Assembly (NCBI GenBank): GCA_041168985.1
Contig: JBEEKA010000100.1
Location: 1 to 19,827, forward strand
Length of the DNA: 19,827 bases
Origin: ZC4RG30 sp041168985
Lineage (GTDB): Bacteria; Pseudomonadota; Gammaproteobacteria; Steroidobacterales; Steroidobacteraceae
Direction of reading: 5' to 3'
In this document: positions 14,442 through 19,827 of the stretch, one piece after another
Numbering within the stretch: the stretch's first letter is position 1
How the letters are laid out: each line of letters begins with the position of its first letter
The notes under the pieces: model-generated
Told to the model about the DNA's origin: nothing
Seen by the model: only the letters and a program-made list of their open reading frames with translations
The model's database searches: none
Translations under genes and position numbers: made by a program

Positions 14442-16163
14442 TCAGCGATCGAGGGTACGCAGCACATCGATGAGCCGACGCGTGTTCGCATATCGGTCCA
14501 CGAGAACAAGTGAACGACCGTCAGGGCCTGCTGCAAGATAGCCGCTTGCAGGCACCATTGGTCCCAGCACCGGCATCAGGTCGACCGCCCGGGCCGACCG
14601 AAGTTCCACGGTGCGCGTCACCCACTCGTCGTCGGCCAGCGACGCATCTTCCTGTGTCACGACTGGCAGCGGGTACTGGCGCATCAGCGATTCCGGCACG
14701 ATGTTCATCACGCCATCGATCCTGACAGCGGCGAGCTGGTTGTTCCGCAGGACGGATAGGAATACCGGCCAGCTCGGACTGGAGAGATCGACGTTTCCGG
14801 TACGCAACGCTTCCGGGACACCCTTGGCCAAAAGGAAGCGGCGTCCCGTACCACGCGCCGCAGCTTCGAGCAGCGACTGCATCCCGATCATCGGGCTCGC
14901 GCCGGCAGCAGGTACCACGCCCGGTCCGGCCGGTGGCAAAGGCCGGCCTTTGGGCCACAGCAGCCACAGTCGCCCCTGCTGTCGCATGGCGCCGGCCTTT
15001 TCCCCCGCGTCGTGGCCAAGGCCGAAGAACAGGTCCGCACGCACGACACCGCGGATCGCCCCACCGGTGTCCTGCGCCATGACCAGGCGGCGCAGCGGCG
15101 CACCGCTTGTCGGATCCGTCGTGGAGAGGAACAGGGGTGCTCCCAGCGGAAGGTTCCGGGGATCGATCGCCACCGAGCGACCGGCCGTCAGCGGCACGCC
15201 CAGCGCACCCTTCGGCCCGAGCGTCGGATCGGCAAGCGACTCCTCGCGGAAGAAGACAACGCTTGGGTTTGCATCCAGCACCTCTCGCAGGCGTTCCGGA
15301 TGCGCGGCGAGCCAGGCTCGCAATCCCGGAGCCGTCGCCTGCTCGACCGTGAGGTCACCCTTCTGCACGAGGTAACGGCCAATGGCCTTGTAGGGCTGGC
15401 CGTTCTGGTCAGCATAGGCGAGTCGCACGATGCTGCCATCAGGGAGCTGCACGCGGCCGGAACCCTGCACCTGCAGGAAGAAAGCATCCACGGCATCATC
15501 GACCCAGAGCAGCGTCTTGTCCCGCACGGCCGGCACGGTGTCGATCATTGCCCGCTCTGGATAGGGCAGCACTTTTCTCCCCTGCACGCGGCCGCGCACC
15601 CGCTCACCCTTCAGCGACGGATAGAGTTCCCCCAGTTCCACCGTAAGCAGATCTTCCGGTACACCGTAAAGCGGCGTGGAGAACCGACCTCCCTGCTTGC
15701 GGGACCCGTTCAACATCGGCTCGTAATAGCCGGTGATGAGGCCCGTCTCACTGGGCGCTCCCCGTTCGTCTTCGTAGGCCACGCGCCAGGGCTCGAAATT
15801 CACTTCGAAGAAGCGTCGGGCCGCATCGGCTTCGGTCAGCAGTGATTTCGTTGCGAGATCACAGACCGCCTGCCAGTCCGGTTTCAACTTCTGGGCGGCA
15901 CACCCCGTGAGGAAGGCGGCCCAGGCCGCCCGGATGTCGTCATTGCCCCAGCCCTCGAGACCGCTCCAGTCCACGCGTACGTAGCGTGCCGTGGGCGTAG
16001 CGGGAGGAACGGACTGCTCCGTAGCAGCCGGGGGCGCAACCGGTGGCGACGGCGTGGGGGAGGGAACTGGCAAGGCCACCGGTGGTTGCGCCGGCGGGGT
16101 GCTGGCGCAGCCACACAGGGCACCCGCGATCAGGGACAGGATCAGAGGTCGTGGGAATTTCAT
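14442..16163 (-). CDS. mltA: MltA lytic transglycosylase lipoprotein with C-terminal secretin N0-N1-like extension
   Basis: This is a 573-residue lipoprotein. The signal peptide ends ALCGC (lipidated Cys19), then a Pro/Ala-rich linker (20-58). The MltA domain spans about 60-405: GLITGYYEPML, a double-psi barrel containing FFLQVQGSGRV, and the terminal 3D part with MAQD365TGGAI and RAD377LFFG. Asp365 aligns by eye with the catalytic Asp of E. coli MltA, which cleaves peptidoglycan to 1,6-anhydromuropeptides. Normal MltA ends near here. The last 150 residues resemble secretin N-terminal domains: an N0-like unit (about 428-490: LLEAAARGTGRRFLL, WPVFLSVLRNNQLAAV, GVMNIVP) and an N1-like unit (about 514-572: VTRTVELRSARAVDLMPVL, SLVLVDRYANTRRLIDVLRTLD). 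The frame is uninterrupted, so this is a true fusion in the given sequence. ATG 16163 is chosen for the signal peptide; no ribosome binding site is evident. Confidence 0.9.
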   Translation of the reverse strand: MKFPRPLILSLIAGALCGCASTPPAQPPVALPVPSPTPSPPVAPPAATEQSVPPATPTARYVRVDWSGLEGWGNDDIRAAWAAFLTGCAAQKLKPDWQAVCDLATKSLLTEADAARRFFEVNFEPWRVAYEDERGAPSETGLITGYYEPMLNGSRKQGGRFSTPLYGVPEDLLTVELGELYPSLKGERVRGRVQGRKVLPYPERAMIDTVPAVRDKTLLWVDDAVDAFFLQVQGSGRVQLPDGSIVRLAYADQNGQPYKAIGRYLVQKGDLTVEQATAPGLRAWLAAHPERLREVLDANPSVVFFREESLADPTLGPKGALGVPLTAGRSVAIDPRNLPLGAPLFLSTTDPTSGAPLRRLVMAQDTGGAIRGVVRADLFFGLGHDAGEKAGAMRQQGRLWLLWPKGRPLPPAGPGVVPAAGASPMIGMQSLLEAAARGTGRRFLLAKGVPEALRTGNVDLSSPSWPVFLSVLRNNQLAAVRIDGVMNIVPESLMRQYPLPVVTQEDASLADDEWVTRTVELRSARAVDLMPVLGPMVPASGYLAAGPDGRSLVLVDRYANTRRLIDVLRTLDR

Positions 16164-16259
16164 CCGGGGGAGTGTGACGCAGGCCACTGTTCGAAGGAAT
16201 TTACCTGCGGCTCATTCGTTGTGTGCCTGAACGCACCCCACCCTGCACAGGCATTCATC

Positions 16260-16553
16260 ATGAAGAATCATGCATCGATCCTCGTAATCGCCGCCGGACT
16301 GGCAACGGTCCTGTCCGCCTCTGCCGTCTCCCGCGAAGCGGAACTGACCGATGACCGCGTCACCGGTATCGATCGCAGCGTTTCCGACCGCATCTCCGGC
16401 ATGGATCGCGGCGTGTCCGGCCGCAGCGCCAACTCGGGCCGCAGCGAAGTCCGCGACAATTCCGGTCGTTCACCGGCTGCTGCCGGCACGGATCGGGGCA
16501 ACAGCGGACGTCGTCCTCACGATGATGTTTCGCGCAGCGGGCCCAGCAACTAA
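16260..16553 (+). CDS. Small exported Ser/Arg/Gly/Asp-rich protein
   Basis: This is a 97-residue protein. A signal peptide (MKNHASILVIAAGLATVLSASA) is followed by a low-complexity hydrophilic region of short related units: DRVTGIDRSVSD, RISGMDRGVSG, RSANSG, RSEVRDNSG, RSPAAAGTD, RGNSG. It has no Cys and no recognisable domain. The start is ATG 16260, with AGG eight bases upstream; the frame is open farther back but runs antisense to the mltA gene. Its N-terminus (M-basic-x-basic-x-S-x-ILV) and its RSV/GRS motifs resemble the exported protein starting at 19261, so the two may be paralogues. It precedes the repeat-rich barrel gene by 86 bp in the same direction. The function is unknown. Confidence 0.7.
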   Translation: MKNHASILVIAAGLATVLSASAVSREAELTDDRVTGIDRSVSDRISGMDRGVSGRSANSGRSEVRDNSGRSPAAAGTDRGNSGRRPHDDVSRSGPSN

Positions 16554-16559
16554 TTCGGA

Positions 16560-16573
16560 CCGTCACGCGACGG
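16560..16573 (+). terminator. Weak hairpin after the small Ser/Arg-rich gene
   Basis: CCGTC-ACGC-GACGG is a perfect 5-bp stem six bases after the stop at 16553, followed by CTTAGGCTTTC. The short stem and poor T-tract make termination uncertain. Confidence 0.28.
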
Positions 16574-16639
16574 CTTAGGCTTTCACTTGCGGGATTCGCT
16601 ATCATTAAGAAATAAAATATCGGGCCGGGGTCCGGAATC

Positions 16640-17968
16640 ATGCGATCGAAATGGTATCTGCCTGCTCTGTCCATGGCCGCGACCCTGGTATCCGCGCCTG
16701 GCGTCGCCGATGTCCGATGGCGGGCATCGACCGCCATCGAATACTCCTCCGGCGCCTATGACGGTCAGTTGTCCACCCGCGTCACGACGGTCCCGGTTTC
16801 CGTTGGCGTAAACGTTGGCAACTGGCGGTTTCGAGCCACGGTGCCCTTCATCTCGGTGAATGGCCCCGTCGGAAACGTCATCGTTTTCGACGACGGCGGT
16901 AGCAGCGGCGGCAGCGGCAGTAATAGCGGCAGTGGTTCCTCCGGCAGCGTTTCCGGCAGCAGCATCAGCCTGGATAGCGGCAGCAACTCGGGAAGCGGCT
17001 CCTCCGGTGGCAGTGGCTCGTCCGGTGGAAGCGGCTCGTCCGGCGGAAGCGGTTCTTCCGGCGGAAGCGGTTCTTCCGGTGGAAGCGGCTCGTCCGGCGG
17101 AAGCGGCTCGTCCGGCGGAAGCGGTTCTTCCGGTGGAAGCGGCAGCAACTCAGGCAGTGGCTCGTCCGGCGGCAGCGGCTCATCCGGCGGAAGCGGCTCG
17201 TCCGGTGGAAGCGGCTCGTCCGGCGGCAGCGGTTCTTCCGGTGGAAGCGGCTCGTCCGGCGGAAGCGGTTCTTCCGGCGGAAGCGGTTCTTCCGGTGGAA
17301 GCGGCTCGTCCGGCGGCAGCGGCAGCACATCCGGCGGCAGCGGCTCTTCCGGTGGAAGCGGCTCTTCCGGTGGAAGCGGCTCGACAACCGGCACCAGTGT
17401 ACCGGCCGGCAGCCGGACGTCTGTCCGTGCGATGGCCGTCAATGCAGCTGCAACGACGACGACTTCCACCGGAACCGTTCAAGGGATCGGCAATATTCCC
17501 GTTTCTGTTTCCTATCGATTCGACGATGTCGGCGGCTCGCCGCTGTATCTGGATTTCACCGGGCGCGTTCGCCTTCCAACCGGCGACACGGGCAAGGGTC
17601 TGGCAGTCAAGGCAACGGACTATGGCCTGTCAGGCGAGGCCGGCTGGCGTATCGGCGACTCTGGTATTTACGTGACGGCGGGTCGTCGCTTTCTGGGCCA
17701 GGTGGCTGGCATGACTCGCATTGACGGCTGGCAGGCCGGCTTCGGCGGATGGCATTCCATTTCCGACGGCGTGGAGGTCGGGGCGTTTGTCGACTGGCGC
17801 GACAGCACGGACGGCGCGAGCCCGGATCCGGCTTCGACGGGTGCCTATGTCGTGTTCAAGGCATCGAAGTCCTGGAATATAGAACTCAATGGTTTCAGGG
17901 GTCTCAGCAAAGGATCCGCTGATTTCGGCGCGGGCCTTCGCGCATCATGGCGATCGGGCGCGCACTAG
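16640..17968 (+). CDS. Outer-membrane beta-barrel-like protein with a giant GSSGGS repeat loop
   Basis: This is a 442-residue protein with a signal peptide (about 1-23). The N-terminal part has alternating strand patterns (WRASTAIEYSSGAY, TRVTTVPVSVGVNVGNWRFRATVPFISV). The C-terminal part from about residue 275 is strand-rich (IPVSVSYRFDD, YLDFTGRVRLPTGD, GIYVTAGRRFLGQ, VGAFVDWRD, AYVVFKAS, IELNGFRG, GAGLRASWR). This resembles outer-membrane proteins of the phenol-degradation MetA-pathway type (COG4313-like). Between them lie about 175 residues that are almost only Ser and Gly, including 19 exact GSSGGS copies. In barrel proteins of this kind that position is normally a short Gly-rich loop. 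An AT-rich stretch (TAAGAAATAAAATAT) lies about 20-35 bp upstream and may hold the promoter; the ribosome binding site is weak. No ligand can be assigned. Confidence 0.8.
   Translation: MRSKWYLPALSMAATLVSAPGVADVRWRASTAIEYSSGAYDGQLSTRVTTVPVSVGVNVGNWRFRATVPFISVNGPVGNVIVFDDGGSSGGSGSNSGSGSSGSVSGSSISLDSGSNSGSGSSGGSGSSGGSGSSGGSGSSGGSGSSGGSGSSGGSGSSGGSGSSGGSGSNSGSGSSGGSGSSGGSGSSGGSGSSGGSGSSGGSGSSGGSGSSGGSGSSGGSGSSGGSGSTSGGSGSSGGSGSSGGSGSTTGTSVPAGSRTSVRAMAVNAAATTTTSTGTVQGIGNIPVSVSYRFDDVGGSPLYLDFTGRVRLPTGDTGKGLAVKATDYGLSGEAGWRIGDSGIYVTAGRRFLGQVAGMTRIDGWQAGFGGWHSISDGVEVGAFVDWRDSTDGASPDPASTGAYVVFKASKSWNIELNGFRGLSKGSADFGAGLRASWRSGAH
16997..17377 (+). repeat. 18-bp tandem coding repeat, 19 copies of GSSGGS
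   Basis: Each unit is GGN TCN TCC GGN GGN AGY and encodes GSSGGS. Eight units run from 16997 to 17140, then one variant (GSNSGS, 17141-17158), nine units (17159-17320), a 21-bp variant (GSTSGGS, 17321-17341) and two more units (17342-17377). Variation among the 19 exact units is at third codon positions only, so every unit stays GSSGGS. Unit gain or loss would keep the reading frame. Confidence 0.97.
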
Positions 17969-17975
17969 GCGCGCC
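17957..17975 (+). terminator. GC hairpin over the stop codon of the barrel gene
   Basis: GGCGCGC-ACTAG-GCGCGCC is a perfect 7-bp stem whose loop contains the TAG stop, followed by GTTTCC. It is a plausible but weak intrinsic terminator, and could also serve the convergent anti-sigma gene that ends at 18000. Confidence 0.45.
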
Positions 17976-17999
17976 GTTTCCTCGCCATGGGTCAGCTGG

Positions 18000-18701
18000 T
18001 CAGCGGGCCCAGGTCTTCCTGATGCGATCTTTTTCGGTGGCCTCATCCAGTGCATCGCCACCGCCAAGCCGGGTCACCGCCGCGTCGATCGCATCGGAGG
18101 CACCTGCGGTGTGATACCCGGATCCTGATGTCGAGCCCGTCCCGTCCCAGGCCACGACAGTCCAGGCACCCGCCTCGCGACAGGCAAGTCCTTCACCACC
18201 CCTGGTCTCCGCCTGGACCGAGTACTGCCGACAGGCCCGCCCATCTGCGGCGTCGAAACTCAGCAGGACCCGGAACTCGCGTCCATCCTGCCTGATCACC
18301 GTACCGCTCGGCTCACGGTCGAGCACCGCAGCCAACTGCCCATCGACAGCCACCGAAGTAACGGTCGGGACCGAACCCTGCCAGACCTTCGGCAAAACCG
18401 GGCCGAAGGCCAGTCCCGCGACGCCCGCCGCCATGGCCGTCATCAGCAAGGCGCCGCGGCCATAGCTGCCACGCTTGGGGAATTGCACGACCTTGGGGTC
18501 CTGCGCAGCAAGCGCCCTCACCTCTCCAACCGGCTGCAGCGGGAACGCCGATCGCACCGCGGCATCCACGGCACGCAAGCGGTCGAGCCGAACCCGGGCG
18601 CCTGCATTGCCGGCCAGTTCCGACTCCACTTGTGCCCGCGTCTCCTCGCCCAGCTCGTCATCGAGGTAGGCACCCAGCAGTTCGTCATTGAGATCAATCA
18701 T
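18000..18701 (-). CDS. Single-TM anti-sigma factor
   Basis: This is a 233-residue protein. The N-terminal cytoplasmic domain (about 1-80: DELLGAYLDDELGEETRAQVESEL, RLDRLRAVDAAVRSAF) has the helical look of anti-sigma domains but no HxxxCxxC zinc motif. One membrane segment follows at about 84-102 (ALLMTAMAAGVAGLAFGPVL). The periplasmic part has FRVLLSFDAADGRACRQYSV and GEGLACREAGAWTVVAW, with Cys157 and Cys174 that could form a disulfide. The start ATG 18701 overlaps the sigma factor stop by 8 bp, with AGGAAACA as ribosome binding site, so expression is coupled. It presumably holds the sigma factor at the membrane until an envelope signal arrives. It converges with the barrel gene across 31 bp. 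Confidence 0.88.
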   Translation of the reverse strand: MIDLNDELLGAYLDDELGEETRAQVESELAGNAGARVRLDRLRAVDAAVRSAFPLQPVGEVRALAAQDPKVVQFPKRGSYGRGALLMTAMAAGVAGLAFGPVLPKVWQGSVPTVTSVAVDGQLAAVLDREPSGTVIRQDGREFRVLLSFDAADGRACRQYSVQAETRGGEGLACREAGAWTVVAWDGTGSTSGSGYHTAGASDAIDAAVTRLGGGDALDEATEKDRIRKTWAR

Positions 18702-19206
18702 TGTTTCCTGCCTTGCGCAGCGCCGGCGCCTCGGTGACGAGCGCGGCCAACTGTGCGCGAGCCCGCGCAAGTCGGCTCATGATCGTTCCCACCGGGACGC
18801 CCAAGGTCGCTGCCGCTTCCTTGTAACTCTGTCCATCGATCACAACCAGCGAAAAGACCGTGCGATAGGTATCCGGCAAGGCGTGAAACGCAGCCTGGAT
18901 ACGATCGACGTCGACGCCTTCTGACGCCGTGTCGCGACCCTCATCCGCCATCGGCTCCGGCACGGATTCCAGAGGAACCGACCGTCGCCGGTGCGCGCGA
19001 AGTTCATCGAACCAGAGGTTCTGCGTGATGCGGAACAGCCAGCTTTCGAGCTTTGTGCCCGGCTGCCACTGGTCCTCGTGCCGCAGCGCCTTCTCGACCG
19101 CCGCCTGAAAAAGGTCCTCGGCGTCCGCCGGCACGCGCGCCAGGGATCTGGCGAAGCGCTGCAGGCGGGGCAGCAAGGGCACGATTTCGCGGCGTAGATC
19201 GGTCAC
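18694..19206 (-). CDS. ECF-type RNA polymerase sigma factor
   Basis: This is a 170-residue protein. Region 2 is at about 5-70 (LLPRLQRFARSLARVPADAEDLFQAAVEKAL, then KLESWLFRITQNLWFDELRAHRRR, which contacts the -10 element). Region 4 is at about 101-155 (IQAAFHALPDTYRTVFSLVVI, and helix-turn-helix SYKEAAATLGVPVGTIMSRLARARAQL). I chose GTG 19206 because AAGGAG sits nine bases upstream. An in-frame ATG at 19275 would overlap the divergent gene and add an atypical Cys-rich leader. The gene is co-expressed with the anti-sigma factor and diverges by 54 bp from the Ser/Gly-rich protein, a likely regulon member. Confidence 0.93.
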   Translation of the reverse strand: MTDLRREIVPLLPRLQRFARSLARVPADAEDLFQAAVEKALRHEDQWQPGTKLESWLFRITQNLWFDELRAHRRRSVPLESVPEPMADEGRDTASEGVDVDRIQAAFHALPDTYRTVFSLVVIDGQSYKEAAATLGVPVGTIMSRLARARAQLAALVTEAPALRKAGNND

Positions 19207-19244
19207 GGTTTCCGACTCCTTCTGGATGCACAACGGACAAGGAC

Positions 19245-19258
19245 GGGTAATATTCCCC
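19245..19258. promoter_or_regulatory. AT core flanked by G and C runs in the divergent sigma / Ser-Gly intergenic
   Basis: GGGTAATATTCCCC has a palindromic AATATT core flanked by G and C runs, in a 54-bp divergent gap. On the plus strand TAATAT (19248-19253) would be a -10 box 7 bp from the ATG at 19261. On the minus strand the same core could serve the sigma gene with a leader of about 35 bases. It may be a shared promoter or an operator. Confidence 0.4.
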
Positions 19259-19260
19259 GC

Positions 19261-19827
19261 ATGCGCATCCGCCATTCCACCATTCTGGTCACCGGGTTCT
19301 TATTGTCGCTCGTCACAACGACGGGTGCAGCCAAGGACCTGGAGCGCGATTTGGCTGATCGGGCAGCCCGGCGGGCCGTGGAGGCCCGCGTGGATGCGGC
19401 CGTCCGGGCAGCCAGCGGCCGCAGCGTGGCGGCCGACGCCCGTAGCGCCGGCAGCGTGAATAGCGACACTCGCAGTGTAAGCAGTACCAGTAGCGACTCC
19501 CGAAGCGTGAGCAGCAGCGGCGGAAGTCGCGACACGCTCTCTGGTGGCGGCGGCAGCGCCGGCGGTGGAAGCAGCAGCGGCGGAAGCAGCAGCGGCGGAA
19601 GCAGCGGCGGAAGTCGCGACACACTCAGCGGTGGTGGCGGAAGCAGCAGCGGCGGAAGCGACCTCCTGCGCAGCACCAGTGTCAGCAGCAGCACAACCAG
19701 CAGTGACACGCTGATCAGCACGAGCACAAGCAGCAGCGGCACCAGCGGCTCATCCGGTGGCAGTGGCAGCACTTCAGGCGGCAGCGGTGATTCGCTGCTC
19801 AGCACCAGCACCACCAGCACCACCAGC
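19261..19827 (+). CDS. Exported Ser/Gly/Thr-rich low-complexity protein (3' end outside window)
   Basis: The frame is open from ATG 19261 to the last base: 189 codons without a stop. A signal peptide (MRIRHSTILVTGFLLSLVTTTGAA) is followed by a charged helix-like part (KDLERDLADRAARRAVEARVDAAVRAA, about 25-51). From about residue 52 the sequence is nearly all Ser, Gly, Thr, Asp and Arg, with recurring units RSVSS, SGGSRDTLSGGGGS, SSDTLIS and GDSLLSTS. Residues 163-176 are identical to 14 residues of the GSSGGS region in the barrel protein. No domain is recognisable. There is no Shine-Dalgarno sequence; TAATAT lies 7 bp before the ATG, so the message may be leaderless. It faces away from the ECF sigma gene. 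It could be a surface, fibre or adhesin-like protein, but that is not shown. Confidence 0.78.
   Translation, partial: MRIRHSTILVTGFLLSLVTTTGAAKDLERDLADRAARRAVEARVDAAVRAASGRSVAADARSAGSVNSDTRSVSSTSSDSRSVSSSGGSRDTLSGGGGSAGGGSSSGGSSSGGSSGGSRDTLSGGGGSSSGGSDLLRSTSVSSSTTSSDTLISTSTSSSGTSGSSGGSGSTSGGSGDSLLSTSTTSTTS

Noticed and set aside
16997..17377. CRISPR-like regular repeat array
   Set aside because: The units are 18 bp, directly tandem without spacers, and lie in frame within a gene, coding for GSSGGS.
16765..17469. Long antisense frame coding for Pro/Glu/Leu repeats
   Set aside because: It is open only because the 18-bp repeat has no stop in that frame; it has no signal peptide, ribosome binding site or recognisable domain.
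16223..19240. Shared ECF promoter motif upstream of 16260, 16640 and 19261
   Set aside because: CGTTGTG occurs upstream of 16260 and, on the minus strand, upstream of the sigma gene, but I found no consistent -35/-10 pair upstream of all three genes, so no motif is claimed.
19207..19275. Longer sigma factor start at ATG 19275
   Set aside because: It would overlap the divergent gene start at 19261 and lacks a ribosome binding site, whereas GTG 19206 has AAGGAG nine bases upstream and gives the usual ECF length.

Overview
The window is GC-rich bacterial chromosome (by eye well above 60% G+C) with tightly packed genes on both strands, several exported by Tat, Sec or lipoprotein signals. The gene set points to a Gram-negative, probably gammaproteobacterial organism. 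It includes a DUF1552 protein, PQQ/haem c dehydrogenases of polyvinyl-alcohol-dehydrogenase (PVADH) type, cytochrome P460, MltA, BrnTA and an outer-membrane barrel. Steroidobacteraceae-like bacteria are my best guess, from gene content only. I see no tRNA, rRNA, CRISPR array or insertion sequence. The longest stretch without a gene is about 185 bp (10902-11086).

Layout. (A) 1-3146: the 3' end of a DUF1552 gene overlaps a metallo-beta-lactamase-fold gene by one base. They converge on a seven-TM membrane protein gene, which diverges from a Tat-exported Fe/Mn superoxide dismutase ending in a textbook terminator. (B) 3191-3744: a BrnT/BrnA toxin-antitoxin pair. (C) 8830 down to 3741: a minus-strand operon of serine hydrolase, PQQ sugar dehydrogenase-like protein, PVADH-like quinohaemoprotein and cytochrome P460. 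Two of its junctions overlap or lie 1 bp apart and the third has a 17-bp gap, so it is probably one periplasmic oxidation unit. A lipoprotein with NTF2-like halves diverges from it. (D) 9897-14417: a degenerate HD-GYP protein, a single-domain globin, a second PVADH-like quinohaemoprotein and a Tat-exported aldo/keto reductase. (E) 14442-16163: an MltA lytic transglycosylase lipoprotein with a C-terminal extension that reads like the N0-N1 domains of a type II secretin. (F) 16260-19827: a small exported Ser/Arg/Gly-rich protein, an outer-membrane-barrel-like protein with 19 copies of the hexapeptide GSSGGS in one loop, an anti-sigma/ECF sigma pair, and a divergent Ser/Gly/Thr-rich exported protein that runs off the window end.

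How it may work together. C and D look like periplasmic alcohol or polyol oxidation, with PQQ enzymes passing electrons to c-type cytochromes. F looks like an envelope locus: an ECF sigma/anti-sigma switch next to three exported low-complexity proteins, two of which share an identical 14-residue segment. The MltA-secretin-like fusion beside it could be another envelope function. The least familiar features are the MltA-N0/N1 architecture and the repeat-rich sigma-factor locus.
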